DNA of 48,500 nucleotides from the NCBI GenBank assembly GCA_900545325.1, contig UQZE01000002.1:1-48500 (forward strand), written 5' to 3'. The stretch's first letter is position 1. Each line of letters starts with the position of its first letter. Below the pieces are notes generated by a model that saw only the letters and a list, made by a program, of their open reading frames with translations, was not told where the DNA came from and searched no databases. The DNA comes from an uncultured Eubacteriales bacterium (GTDB lineage Bacteria; Bacillota; Clostridia; Christensenellales; Borkfalkiaceae). Made by a program: the position numbers and the translations under genes. Below, one piece after another: positions 29,742 to 37,682 of this stretch.

Positions 29742-29778
29742 ATAACCGAATAATATAAACGGAAAGAAGAGGAACAGT

Positions 29779-30537
29779 ATGAAAAACTCCAGACTGGAAC
29801 AAATCAAAGAGTACATTGAAAAACACGGCAAAGCGACGTACGACGAGCTGGCGCAGCTCCTGCCCGACGTTTCCAACATGACCATCCGCCGCGACCTCAG
29901 CGTTCTGGAAGAGGAAAACGTGGTCATCCGCGTGCGCAACGGCGCGTATTCGGTGGCGGAGATCGGCAAAAAAACCGAAGAACAGTTTGTACAGCGTTTT
30001 TCCTACAACGTGAGCGAGAAAAAAGAAATCGCGGAAAAGACGGCGAAACTCATCGATTTCGGCGGCTGTATATTTATCGACAGCGGCTCCACGACGCTTT
30101 ATTTCGCGCGCATGCTGCCCGACGACAAATACTGCGCCGTTACGAATTCCATCAACGTGGCGACCGAACTTTTGAGAAAGCACTCCCCCGAAGTGGTTCT
30201 GCTCGGCGGCGACGTTTCGAGAAACAACCTCGTTACGATCGGCCTTTCCACGATGAATTTTTTAAATGAGATCAACATAGAAACGGCCATCATGTCCACC
30301 ACGGGTTTTTCGCTCGAAGGCGGTTTTTCCTGTGGGGTGCAGCAGGAAGCGGTCATCAAGAGCGCGGTTATCGCCAAGGCGAAAAAGGTGATCATGCTGC
30401 TCGACAGCTCCAAGGTAAATAAGAATATGCCGTATATTTTCACCAACCTCGAACATATAGATTACTTGGTGGTGGATAAAAATTTCCCCAAAAAACTGAA
30501 AGAAGAACTCGAAAGCCGCGACATTAAAGTAATTTAA
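29779..30537 (+). CDS. DeoR/GlpR family transcriptional regulator
   Basis: A 252-residue repressor. The N-terminal winged helix (about 1-57) has RLEQIKEYIEKHGKATYDELAQLL and SNMTIRRDLSVLEEENVVIRVRNGA. The C-terminal phosphosugar-binding DeoRC domain has FIDSGSTTLYFARML, AVTNSINVATELL, VVLLGGDVSRNNLVTIG and STTGFSLEGGFSCG. DeoR regulators usually control nearby sugar-phosphate genes, but none lies next to it, so its target may be itself and distant genes. GGAAAGAAGAGGAACAGT precedes the ATG. It is divergent from serS. Confidence 0.93.
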   Translation: MKNSRLEQIKEYIEKHGKATYDELAQLLPDVSNMTIRRDLSVLEEENVVIRVRNGAYSVAEIGKKTEEQFVQRFSYNVSEKKEIAEKTAKLIDFGGCIFIDSGSTTLYFARMLPDDKYCAVTNSINVATELLRKHSPEVVLLGGDVSRNNLVTIGLSTMNFLNEINIETAIMSTTGFSLEGGFSCGVQQEAVIKSAVIAKAKKVIMLLDSSKVNKNMPYIFTNLEHIDYLVVDKNFPKKLKEELESRDIKVI

Positions 30538-30549
30538 ACTGTCAATCAC

Positions 30550-30579
30550 TTGCAATAGCCGCCCGCGGTGTGGTAAAAT
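30550..30579 (+). promoter_or_regulatory. Promoter of cysE-cysS-alaS
   Basis: TTGCAA (30550-30555), an 18-base spacer and TAAAAT (30574-30579). The -10 box overlaps the upstream in-frame ATG at 30570, which rules that start out. Confidence 0.65.
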
Positions 30580-30605
30580 ATATAGAACGGTCTAAAGGTA
30601 TCAAG

Positions 30606-31238
30606 ATGTTTAAAAAACTACGGGCGGACATAAACGCCGCAAAACTGAATGACCCCGCCGCGCGCAGCAAGTTCGAGATCTGGCTGACCTATTCGGGCGT
30701 GCACGCGCTTTCCTGGCACCGCTGGGCCAATTTTTTATACCGCATCCATTTGAAACTGATGGCGCGCATGACCTCGCAGTTCGCCAGGTGGCTGACGGGT
30801 ATAGAAATCCACCCCGCCGCGAAGATCGCCCCCGGCGTGTTCATTGACCACGGCGCGGGCGTGGTGATCGGCGAAACCGCCGAGATAGAAGAAGGCGTGG
30901 TCATCTACCAGGGCGTTACGCTCGGCGGCACGGGCAAGGAAAAGGGCAAGCGCCACCCCACCGTAAAAAAGGGAGCCGTTCTCAGCGCGGGCGCCAAAGT
31001 TCTGGGCGGGTTCACCGTGGGCGAATACGCCAAGATCGGCGCGGGCGCGGTCGTTTTGAAAGAAGTTCCCCCGCACGCGACCGTAGTGGGTATTCCCGCA
31101 AAGGTGGTGCGCATCAACGGCGAGAAGATACCCGACCTCGAACAGGAAAAATGCGACCCGCTGGCGGAAGAGCTGTGCAAGCTGAAAACCAAAGTCTACG
31201 AACTCGAAGAAGAATTGAAAAGGCTGAAAAAGCAATAA
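30606..31238 (+). CDS. cysE: Serine O-acetyltransferase
   Basis: A 210-residue enzyme that makes O-acetylserine for cysteine synthesis. The start MFKKLRADINAAKLNDPAA follows AAAGGTATCAAG. The left-handed beta-helix hexapeptide repeats run from about residue 65 to 165, with IEIHPAAKIAPGVFIDHGAGVVIGETA, the catalytic His of DHGAG, and YQGVTLGGTGKEKGKRHPTV. The C-terminal part forms a coiled coil (EELCKLKTKVYELEEELKRLKKQ), instead of the DFSI tail that binds cysteine synthase in E. coli. The N-terminal helical domain is short, as in Firmicutes. It lies 10 bases before cysS. Confidence 0.95.
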   Translation: MFKKLRADINAAKLNDPAARSKFEIWLTYSGVHALSWHRWANFLYRIHLKLMARMTSQFARWLTGIEIHPAAKIAPGVFIDHGAGVVIGETAEIEEGVVIYQGVTLGGTGKEKGKRHPTVKKGAVLSAGAKVLGGFTVGEYAKIGAGAVVLKEVPPHATVVGIPAKVVRINGEKIPDLEQEKCDPLAEELCKLKTKVYELEEELKRLKKQ

Positions 31239-31248
31239 AGGTGCAAAT

Positions 31249-32634
31249 ATGAAATTATACAACACGCTGACGCGCAGAAAAGAAGAATTCAAGCCGCTCG
31301 AAGGCGACACGGTGAGAATGTATTCCTGCGGCCCCACGGTATACAATTACGCGCACATCGGCAATATGCGCACGTATGTGTTCATGGACCTGCTGCGCCG
31401 CGTCCTCAAAGAACAGGGTTACAAAATTAAGGGCGTGATGAACATCACGGACGTCGGCCACCTCCTCTCCGACGCGGACGACGGTGAGGACAAGATGGAA
31501 AAGGCGGCGAAGGAACAGAAAAAATCGCCCTACGAGATTGCCGCGCATTATACCGAAGTATTTTTCGAAGATCTGAAAAAACTCAACATAGACATCCCCG
31601 AAATCCTGCCGAAAGCGACGGAGCATATCCCCGAAATGCTCGATATCGTGTACGAACTGTACGATAAAGGCTACGCTTACGAAACGGAGGACGGCATTTA
31701 TTTCGACATTTCCAAGTTTCCCGAATACGGCTGTCTTTCGGGCATCAACCTCGAAGATCAGCTCGCGGGCGCGCGCGTGGAGGTGAACAGCGGCAAGCGC
31801 CATCCCGCGGACTTCGCGGTGTGGAAAAAGGCGCCCAAGGAACACATTATGCAATGGGACAGCCGCTGGGGCAAGGGCTATCCCGGCTGGCATATCGAAT
31901 GTTCGGCCATGAGCAAAAAATACCTCGGCGACGTGTTCGACATACACACGGGCGGCGTAGATCATATTCCCATCCATCACGAGAACGAGATAGCGCAGAG
32001 CTGGGGCACGACGGGCAAAAACCCCGCGAAATTCTGGATGCACGGCGAATTCATGCTGGTGAACAACGGCAAGATGAGCAAAAAGCTGGGCAACACCTAT
32101 ACGCTGGACGATCTGGCGGCAAAGGGATATTCCCCCATGTGTTTCCGCCTGTTCTGCCTCAACACCCATTACCGCAAAAAGTTGAACTTCACGTTCGAGG
32201 GATTGGACGCGGCGAAAACCTCCTACGAACGGCTGACCGCGCAGATTCTGAAACACAAGTCCTCCCCCGCGGCGACGGACAAGGCGCTGCTCGGCAAATA
32301 CTACGAAGAGTTTGAAAGAGAGATCACGGACGACCTCAATATCCCCGGAGCGCTCGGCGTGCTGTTCACCATGTTGAAAGAAAAGCCGTCGAAAGACATT
32401 TACGAACTCGCTGTAAAGATGGACGGGGTTTTCGGTCTGGGCTTTGCGGATATGAAAGAGGAGGAAAAGCCGCAGGAAGATATCCCCGCCGAGATCAGAG
32501 CGATCGCGGAAGAGCGTTCCGCCGCAAGGCAGGCGAAAGACTGGGCGAAGTCCGACGAACTGCGCGGCCGCCTCGCCGCCCTCGGCTGGTCGGTCAAAGA
32601 CGCGAAAGACGGTTATACCCTGACGAAAAACTAA
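31249..32634 (+). CDS. cysS: Cysteinyl-tRNA synthetase
   Basis: A 461-residue class I synthetase. The HIGH motif appears as HIGN in YNYAHIGNMRTYVFMDLL and the KMSKS loop as KMSKKLGNTYTL. SCGPTVYNY, ECSAMSKKYLG and GGVDHIPIHHENE provide the zinc-binding Cys/His residues and the Cys specificity pocket. The C-terminal DALR-type helical domain ends with SDELRGRLAALGWSVKDAKDG. Length is normal. It sits with cysE, the common pairing of cysteine synthesis and cysteine charging in Firmicutes. AAAGGTGCAAAT precedes the ATG. Confidence 0.98.
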   Translation: MKLYNTLTRRKEEFKPLEGDTVRMYSCGPTVYNYAHIGNMRTYVFMDLLRRVLKEQGYKIKGVMNITDVGHLLSDADDGEDKMEKAAKEQKKSPYEIAAHYTEVFFEDLKKLNIDIPEILPKATEHIPEMLDIVYELYDKGYAYETEDGIYFDISKFPEYGCLSGINLEDQLAGARVEVNSGKRHPADFAVWKKAPKEHIMQWDSRWGKGYPGWHIECSAMSKKYLGDVFDIHTGGVDHIPIHHENEIAQSWGTTGKNPAKFWMHGEFMLVNNGKMSKKLGNTYTLDDLAAKGYSPMCFRLFCLNTHYRKKLNFTFEGLDAAKTSYERLTAQILKHKSSPAATDKALLGKYYEEFEREITDDLNIPGALGVLFTMLKEKPSKDIYELAVKMDGVFGLGFADMKEEEKPQEDIPAEIRAIAEERSAARQAKDWAKSDELRGRLAALGWSVKDAKDGYTLTKN

Positions 32635-32652
32635 TTGCAGAAGGTTTTATAT

Positions 32653-34440
32653 ATGAATAAGATAACATCGGAAGAACTGAGAGAAAAATTCCTGCGCTTT
32701 ATGGAGAGCAAGGGGCACAAGATCATCCCCTCCGCCTCCCTGATCCCCGAAAACGATCCCACGGTGCTTTTCACCACCGCGGGCATGCACCCGCTCGTCC
32801 CCTATCTTCTCGGACAGAAACACCCGGAGGGCACGCGGCTGACCGACGTGCAGAAGTGCGTGCGTACGGGCGATATAGACGAAGTGGGCGACGATTCGCA
32901 CTGCACTTTTTTTGAAATGCTCGGCAACTGGAGCCTCGGCGATTACTTCAAGAAAGAGGCCATTTCGTGGAGTTTCGAGTTTCTCACCTCGCCCGAATAT
33001 CTCGGCATAGACAAATCCCGCCTGGCCGTGAGCGTATTCGCGGGCGACGAAACCGCCCCGCGCGACGAAGAGAGCGCCGAACTCTGGGAAAAGGCGGGCA
33101 TTCCGAAAGAGAGAATTTTCTTCCTGCCCCGCAAAAACAACTGGTGGGGTCCCGCCGGTTTGACAGGTCCCTGCGGGCCGGATACGGAAATGTTCATCGA
33201 CCGCGGCTACGAAAAATGCGGCGAGGACTGCTCCCCCGCCTGCGACTGCGGAAAATATATTGAGATCTGGAACGACGTATTCATGCAGTATTTCAAGAAC
33301 GCAGAGGGCAAATACGAGCCGCTCAGGCAGAAAAACGTGGATACGGGCATGGGGCTGGACAGAACGCTCTGTATTCTGAACGGCGTGAAATCGGTATACG
33401 ACACCGACCTTTTTGAAACGGCGAAAGCAAAGATCGAAGAGCTCACGGGCAAAAAGTACGACGGGGACGGCGAAGTGAAGCGCGCATTCCGCATCATACT
33501 CGACCACGTGCGCACGGCAACCTTCATGATCGGCGATCCCAAAGGCATCACCCCCTCCAACGTGGATCAGGGCTATGTGCTCCGCCGTATTATCCGCCGC
33601 GCGGTGCGTTTCGGCAGGAACATCTCGCTCCCGCAGGGCGCGCTCAGCAAAATAGCGGAATGTTTTATCGAAAAATATAAAGGAGTGTACCCCGAACTCG
33701 CGCAGAACCGCGAAAAGATCGTCGCGGAGCTCGACAAGGAAGAGCAGAAGTTCTCGAAAGCCCTCGTCGGCGGTTTAAGGGAGTTTGAAAAGGTCGTTTC
33801 CAGGCTGGAAGGAAACGTTATAGACGGCAAAACGGCGTTCCGCCTGTACGATACATTCGGTTTCCCCGTAGAGATAACAAAAGAGCTCGCGGCGGAAAAG
33901 GGCATCGGGATCGACGAAAAGGGCTTTGAAACCGCGCTTGCCGAACATCAGCAAAATTCCAAGGCGGGCAGCGAACAGCGTTTCAAATGCGGACTTGCGG
34001 ACACCGAGGCGCAGACCGTAAACCTGCACACCGCCACCCACCTGCTGCACGCGGCGCTGAAAAAAGTGCTTTCCGCGGACGTCAGCCAAAGAGGTTCCAA
34101 CATCACGGCGGAAAGACTGCGTTTCGATTTCAACTTCCCCCGTCCGATGACCAAGGAAGAAATAGCGGAAGTGGAAAAGCTCGTCAACGAAGAGATAGAA
34201 AAGAAGATCGACGTAACGTGCGAGGAAATGACCGTGGAAGAGGCAAAGGCGCAGGGCGCGGTAGGCCTGTTCGAATCGAAATACGGCGACAGGGTAACCG
34301 TATACACGATAGGCGATTTCAGCAAAGAGATCTGCGGCGGCCCGCACGCGAAGAACACGGGCGATCTGGGAAAATTCACGATTACCAAAGAGCAGAGCTC
34401 TTCGAGCGGCGTGAGAAGGATAAAAGCCGAACTGCATTGA
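32653..34440 (+). CDS. alaS: Alanyl-tRNA synthetase, short form without C-Ala domain
   Basis: A 595-residue AlaRS, against about 870 in most bacteria. The catalytic core is complete: FLRFMESKGHKIIPSASLIP, TTAGMHPLVPYLLGQKHPEG, CTFFEMLGNWSLGDYFK, GPCGPDTEMF, and DTGMGLDRTLCIL. The editing domain keeps its zinc ligands, HTATH (His459, His463) and CGGPH (Cys561, His565), and closes with SGVRRIKAE. The protein stops there, so the coiled coil and the glycine-rich C-Ala domain are absent. The stop is followed at once by a terminator, so this is not a frameshift within the gene. AGAAGGTTTTATAT before the ATG at 32653 fixes the start over an ATG-like start at 32635. Confidence 0.95.
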   Translation: MNKITSEELREKFLRFMESKGHKIIPSASLIPENDPTVLFTTAGMHPLVPYLLGQKHPEGTRLTDVQKCVRTGDIDEVGDDSHCTFFEMLGNWSLGDYFKKEAISWSFEFLTSPEYLGIDKSRLAVSVFAGDETAPRDEESAELWEKAGIPKERIFFLPRKNNWWGPAGLTGPCGPDTEMFIDRGYEKCGEDCSPACDCGKYIEIWNDVFMQYFKNAEGKYEPLRQKNVDTGMGLDRTLCILNGVKSVYDTDLFETAKAKIEELTGKKYDGDGEVKRAFRIILDHVRTATFMIGDPKGITPSNVDQGYVLRRIIRRAVRFGRNISLPQGALSKIAECFIEKYKGVYPELAQNREKIVAELDKEEQKFSKALVGGLREFEKVVSRLEGNVIDGKTAFRLYDTFGFPVEITKELAAEKGIGIDEKGFETALAEHQQNSKAGSEQRFKCGLADTEAQTVNLHTATHLLHAALKKVLSADVSQRGSNITAERLRFDFNFPRPMTKEEIAEVEKLVNEEIEKKIDVTCEEMTVEEAKAQGAVGLFESKYGDRVTVYTIGDFSKEICGGPHAKNTGDLGKFTITKEQSSSSGVRRIKAELH

Positions 34441-34453
34441 TAAAGGAAAAACG

Positions 34454-34475
34454 GGCCGCGGACAGCGGCCTTTTT
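34454..34475 (+). terminator. Terminator of cysE-cysS-alaS
   Basis: GGCCGC (34454-34459) pairs with GCGGCC (34465-34470) around a 5-base loop, followed by TTTTT. Confidence 0.8.
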
Positions 34476-34514
34476 CTTTCTGCCGAAAAAAAGCGGAAAT
34501 TTTCCCAAAAGCAT

Positions 34515-34543
34515 TTGACAAACGCGGCCAATAATAGTAAAAT
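34515..34543 (+). promoter_or_regulatory. Promoter of tRNA-Arg
   Basis: TTGACA (34515-34520), a 17-base spacer and TAAAAT (34538-34543), about 57 bases before the mature tRNA. Confidence 0.85.
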
Positions 34544-34599
34544 AATAAAGCTGAGAAGAATGCGACGCACTTTTGCGCGGCGAAATCAGCTTTATATCT

Positions 34600-34676
34600 G
34601 CGCCTTTAGCTCAATTGGATAGAGCGTTGGTCTACGGAACCAAAGGTTAGGGATTCGAGTTCCTTAAGGCGCGCCA
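34600..34676 (+). tRNA. tRNA-Arg (anticodon ACG)
   Basis: A 77-nt cloverleaf: acceptor GCGCCTT/AAGGCGC, D arm GCTC/GAGC, anticodon arm TTGGT/ACCAA with loop CTACGGA (anticodon ACG), five-base variable region, T arm AGGGA/TCCTT with loop TTCGAGT, discriminator G and an encoded CCA. The A34 is expected to be deaminated to inosine to read CGU, CGC and CGA. It stands alone between a promoter and a terminator. Confidence 0.97.
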
Positions 34677-34677
34677 A

Positions 34678-34717
34678 AACGCCCCGAAACGAATTTTTCG
34701 CTTCGGGGCGTTTTTAT
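34678..34717 (+). terminator. Terminator of tRNA-Arg
   Basis: AACGCCCCGAA (34678-34688) pairs with TTCGGGGCGTT (34702-34712), then T. It starts 2 bases after the encoded CCA. Confidence 0.88.
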
Positions 34718-34757
34718 ACGGTTTTGCCGCCGCGCCGCGGCGGCGGATACAACCCTC

Positions 34758-35984
34758 TTAACCGACGATCTTTCCGTCCGCCCTGTATTTTTGCGGCGTT
34801 ATGCCCATTACGTCGGAAAAAATCTTGATAAAATAACTCTGCGAACTGAACGAAAGCGCGTTTGCTATCTCTATACAGGACATTTCCGTAGTTCTCAGCA
34901 GAACGCACGCTTCGCGGATCCTTTCCTTTTGTATGAATTCCGTAAATTTCATGCCCGTTTCCTTGAGAAAACTTCTCGAAAGATATTTCGGATTGATCTT
35001 TACGTATTCGCTCACTTCCTCGAGCGAGATCGGATAATGCAGATGCGCGCGGATATATTTGACGGCTCGACGGATGCGCGGAGAACATTGCCCCGCCGCC
35101 CCGATCTTGCTATTTGCGACCTTTTCGCAGAACGTTCTGATGGCGTGCCGGGCAATTTCTTCGAGTTCCCTCGTCGTTTTGTGATTGTCAATCCGCTGCA
35201 GATACAGATCGCTCAGCGAAAACGCCGTGTCTATATCCAGCCCGCCGTCTACAGCCGCGCGGGTGGCGATCGTTACGAGCGCCACGACTTCGTATTCGAA
35301 CTGATGTTTCGTCTGCGAGGTGAGCGGCGCGCGCATGCGGTTATTGTAATACCGCACCATGCCCCGTTCGTCGATTATCTTAGAAAGATCGCCGTCCTTG
35401 ATCGCGGCGATCAAAAGCTTTTCGCTTTCCAGCGTATAGAGGGAAACGAGCTCGTCCTCCCTTATATCGAATATCGCCTTGCCGAGAGCGGTATCCATCA
35501 TGTCTTCCCTGCGCGCGCTGACGATATTCTTTTTCAGCGCCTCGGTATCGGCAATCCGCCCGAGCAACAGCGCCGCGGCAGCCTGCGCGAACCGGCAGAA
35601 AGAGTTAAGCCCGACGGTGGGCGTATCGATCACCCGTTTTCTGAAACTTTCTTTCGTATAGATAAAGTCCACGGACAGCCGCTTGCCGTATCCGTGCTGT
35701 ACGGGATCGAATAAAAACGCGGGGCCCGCGACAAAATTCAACTGCTTTCCGTTTTCCCCCTTAAAGCGGAAAGACACGAAAAGTTCAAGCTCCGCAACGA
35801 TCCGGACGACGGGTTCCGCGGCGCTTTTTTTCAGAAAATAACCGAAAAAGGCGTACAGCTCCTCTTCGCAGCGCAAGTCGTTTTTCGGCGCCGAAGTAAA
35901 GATCAGTTTTTTGCCTTCGAAAATCCATACGGGTATTTTATTGCTCTCGTACAGATAATTTAATATAAGCTCGTTTTTATTCAA
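34758..35984 (-). CDS. AraC family regulator of the glycan locus, TTG start
   Basis: A 408-residue regulator. The start is a TTG read as MNKNELILNYLYESNK, because GAGGGGGATAGT precedes it and the -10 box lies at 36009-36014, downstream of the two in-frame ATG codons, which therefore cannot be in the message. The long N-terminal half (about 1-290) contains EGKKLIFTSAP and a helical region with CRFAQAAAALLLGRIA and YYNNRMRAPLTSQTKHQFEYEVVALVTIATRAAVDGG, the pattern of YesN/AraC sensors without a membrane part. The C-terminal AraC domain (about 300-405) has YPISLEEVSEYVKINPKYLSRSFLKETG and SCIEIANALSFSSQSYFIKIFSDVMG. It is divergent from the GH39 operon and probably controls it. Confidence 0.92.
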   Translation of the reverse strand: MNKNELILNYLYESNKIPVWIFEGKKLIFTSAPKNDLRCEEELYAFFGYFLKKSAAEPVVRIVAELELFVSFRFKGENGKQLNFVAGPAFLFDPVQHGYGKRLSVDFIYTKESFRKRVIDTPTVGLNSFCRFAQAAAALLLGRIADTEALKKNIVSARREDMMDTALGKAIFDIREDELVSLYTLESEKLLIAAIKDGDLSKIIDERGMVRYYNNRMRAPLTSQTKHQFEYEVVALVTIATRAAVDGGLDIDTAFSLSDLYLQRIDNHKTTRELEEIARHAIRTFCEKVANSKIGAAGQCSPRIRRAVKYIRAHLHYPISLEEVSEYVKINPKYLSRSFLKETGMKFTEFIQKERIREACVLLRTTEMSCIEIANALSFSSQSYFIKIFSDVMGITPQKYRADGKIVG

Positions 35985-36008
35985 ACTATCCCCCTCGCTT
36001 TTTATTTT

Positions 36009-36038
36009 ATTATAGTATCCGCGCCGCATTTTTGTCAA
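36009..36038 (-). promoter_or_regulatory. Promoter of the AraC regulator
   Basis: TTGACA (36033-36038), an 18-base spacer and TATAAT (36009-36014) on the minus strand. Its position sets the TTG start. Confidence 0.8.
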
Positions 36039-36067
36039 GATATATTGTTATTTTGACAGATATTTTG
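36038..36067. promoter_or_regulatory. Direct repeats AGATATATTG / AGATATTTTG, AraC-type half-sites
   Basis: Two near-identical decamers (36038-36047 and 36058-36067) lie 20 bases apart, about two helical turns, between the divergent promoters. The first touches the -35 box of the regulator gene; the second lies upstream of the GH39 -10 box. Confidence 0.5.
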
Positions 36068-36091
36068 ATATATGCGCTCATTTTTAAATGC

Positions 36092-36097
36092 TATAAT
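36092..36097 (+). promoter_or_regulatory. -10 box of the GH39 operon
   Basis: A perfect TATAAT 25 bases before the GH39 ATG, with no good -35 at 16-18 bases. A missing -35 suits a promoter that needs an activator. Confidence 0.55.
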
Positions 36098-36122
36098 TAG
36101 AAAAAACGATCAAGGTGAAACA

Positions 36123-37670
36123 ATGATTTTCGATTTGGATATCCGTTCCGAAAAATACGAGAACGACCGTTACTGGGAATTTTGCGTGGGCAGCTGCCAT
36201 GCGGCCACGGCGCTCAGGGCGGATTACCGCGCGCAGCTCGAACAATGCCGCAGGGACCTCGGTTTCCGTTACGTCCGCTTTCACGGCCTTTTCGACGACG
36301 ACATGAGCGTGATGACGAAAAAATTCGACGGTTCTTTCAAGCTCTCTTTCGCCAACATAGACAATATTTTCGATTTTCTGCTGGACATAGGCATGAAACC
36401 CTTTGTGGAACTGAGTTTTATGCCTTCATGCCTAAAAACGGGCGAACAGACGATCTTCCATTATAAGGGCGTTACCACGCCGCCGAGCGATCCCCTGGCG
36501 TGGGAATTTCTGATTACCTCCTTCGTTCGCCACATCACCGAAAGGTACGGGCGCGACGAGGTGCGCAGATGGTTTTTCGAGGTGTGGAACGAGCCCAACC
36601 TCGGCGGCGAAGGCGGCATGAAAGAGGGCGGCTTTTGGACGGGTTCTATGGCGGATTATTACGAACTGTACGCCGTTACGGCAAAAGCGGTCAAATCCGT
36701 GGACGAATTTTATCGGGTGGGCGGCCCCGCCACGAGCAACAACGCGCATATTTCCGACATGCGCGAGTATTGCGAAAAGAACGGCGTTCCGCTCGACTTT
36801 ATTTCCACGCACCATTATCCCACCGACGTCGTACTCGGTTACGGCGTGGAAAACAGCCGCAACTTTATAAAGGAGTTTATCGAAACCGATAAAAACGACA
36901 AGGAGGCGCTGAGCGCGCTTGCGAAAGAATTCGTTACCTTCAAAAAGACGCTCTGGCAGAAAGTGGACAGAGGCGTTCTGACGCAGATGGCAAAACGAGC
37001 GCGGCGGGAGGCGGGCGATCTGCCCCTGTTCTACACCGAATGGAGTTCGCTGGCGGGGTTCGCCTCGGACGGCAGTTTCGGCGCGTCCTTCATCGCCAAG
37101 ACCGTTCCCGATAATCTCGGCATCGTGGACGGCTACGCTTACTGGACTTTTTCCGACATTTTCGAAGAGGACGGGTTCCCCGCCTCGGCATTCAGCGGCG
37201 GCTACGGGCTGCTCAGCATAGACGGCATTCCGAAAGCGCCGTACCGCGCTTTCCAACTGCTGCACAAGCTCGGCGGCCAGGCGTACGAAAAGCGGTTTTC
37301 CGAAGATACCGTAGACATATATCCGTTCTTCGACGATACAAATTCCTGCGTGCAGCTGCTGTGCGTGAACCATAACTCGCTGCTGCACGATATAGAGGAA
37401 CAAATTGTGGAAATCGAGCTGAACGGCGGCGACTTTGCCGATTGCGCGCCCGATATTATAAGGGTGGACGACGAACACGCCAACGCCCTGGCCGCGTGGG
37501 AAAAGGCGGGACGCCCCGATTATCTTACGCAAGCGCAGATATTCGAATTGAAAGCGGTTTCCGAACTGAAACGCGAAACGCTCGCCGCCGAAACGGAAAA
37601 CGGCAGGCTGAAACTCAGCGTCGTTCTGCCCGCCATGGGCACGGCGCTCATCACGGTATATCTCAGATAA
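36123..37670 (+). CDS. Glycoside hydrolase family 39 (beta-xylosidase-like)
   Basis: A 515-residue GH39-type enzyme without a signal peptide, so probably cytoplasmic. The start MIFDLDIRSEKYENDR follows CAAGGTGAAACA. The TIM barrel has GFRYVRFHGLFDDDMSV, MKPFVELSFMPSCL and WFFEVWNEPNLG, whose Glu157 is the expected acid/base, and LPLFYTEWSSL, whose Glu306 is the expected nucleophile. DFISTHHYPTD is also family-like. A C-terminal beta region follows from about residue 400. GH39 members are beta-xylosidases or alpha-L-iduronidases; the xylosidase reading is favoured by the esterases nearby. First gene of a three-gene operon. Confidence 0.9.
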   Translation: MIFDLDIRSEKYENDRYWEFCVGSCHAATALRADYRAQLEQCRRDLGFRYVRFHGLFDDDMSVMTKKFDGSFKLSFANIDNIFDFLLDIGMKPFVELSFMPSCLKTGEQTIFHYKGVTTPPSDPLAWEFLITSFVRHITERYGRDEVRRWFFEVWNEPNLGGEGGMKEGGFWTGSMADYYELYAVTAKAVKSVDEFYRVGGPATSNNAHISDMREYCEKNGVPLDFISTHHYPTDVVLGYGVENSRNFIKEFIETDKNDKEALSALAKEFVTFKKTLWQKVDRGVLTQMAKRARREAGDLPLFYTEWSSLAGFASDGSFGASFIAKTVPDNLGIVDGYAYWTFSDIFEEDGFPASAFSGGYGLLSIDGIPKAPYRAFQLLHKLGGQAYEKRFSEDTVDIYPFFDDTNSCVQLLCVNHNSLLHDIEEQIVEIELNGGDFADCAPDIIRVDDEHANALAAWEKAGRPDYLTQAQIFELKAVSELKRETLAAETENGRLKLSVVLPAMGTALITVYLR

Positions 37671-37682
37671 GGAGGAAAACGG

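Noticed and set aside
29542..32652. T-box leaders before serS, cysS or alaS
   Set aside because: No specifier stem or TGGNACCGCG-like T-box sequence is seen; gaps are too short before cysS and alaS.
35985..36038. In-frame ATG codons at 36038 and 36029 as starts of the AraC regulator
   Set aside because: The -10 box at 36009-36014 lies downstream of both, and the only ribosome binding site precedes the TTG at 35982-35984.
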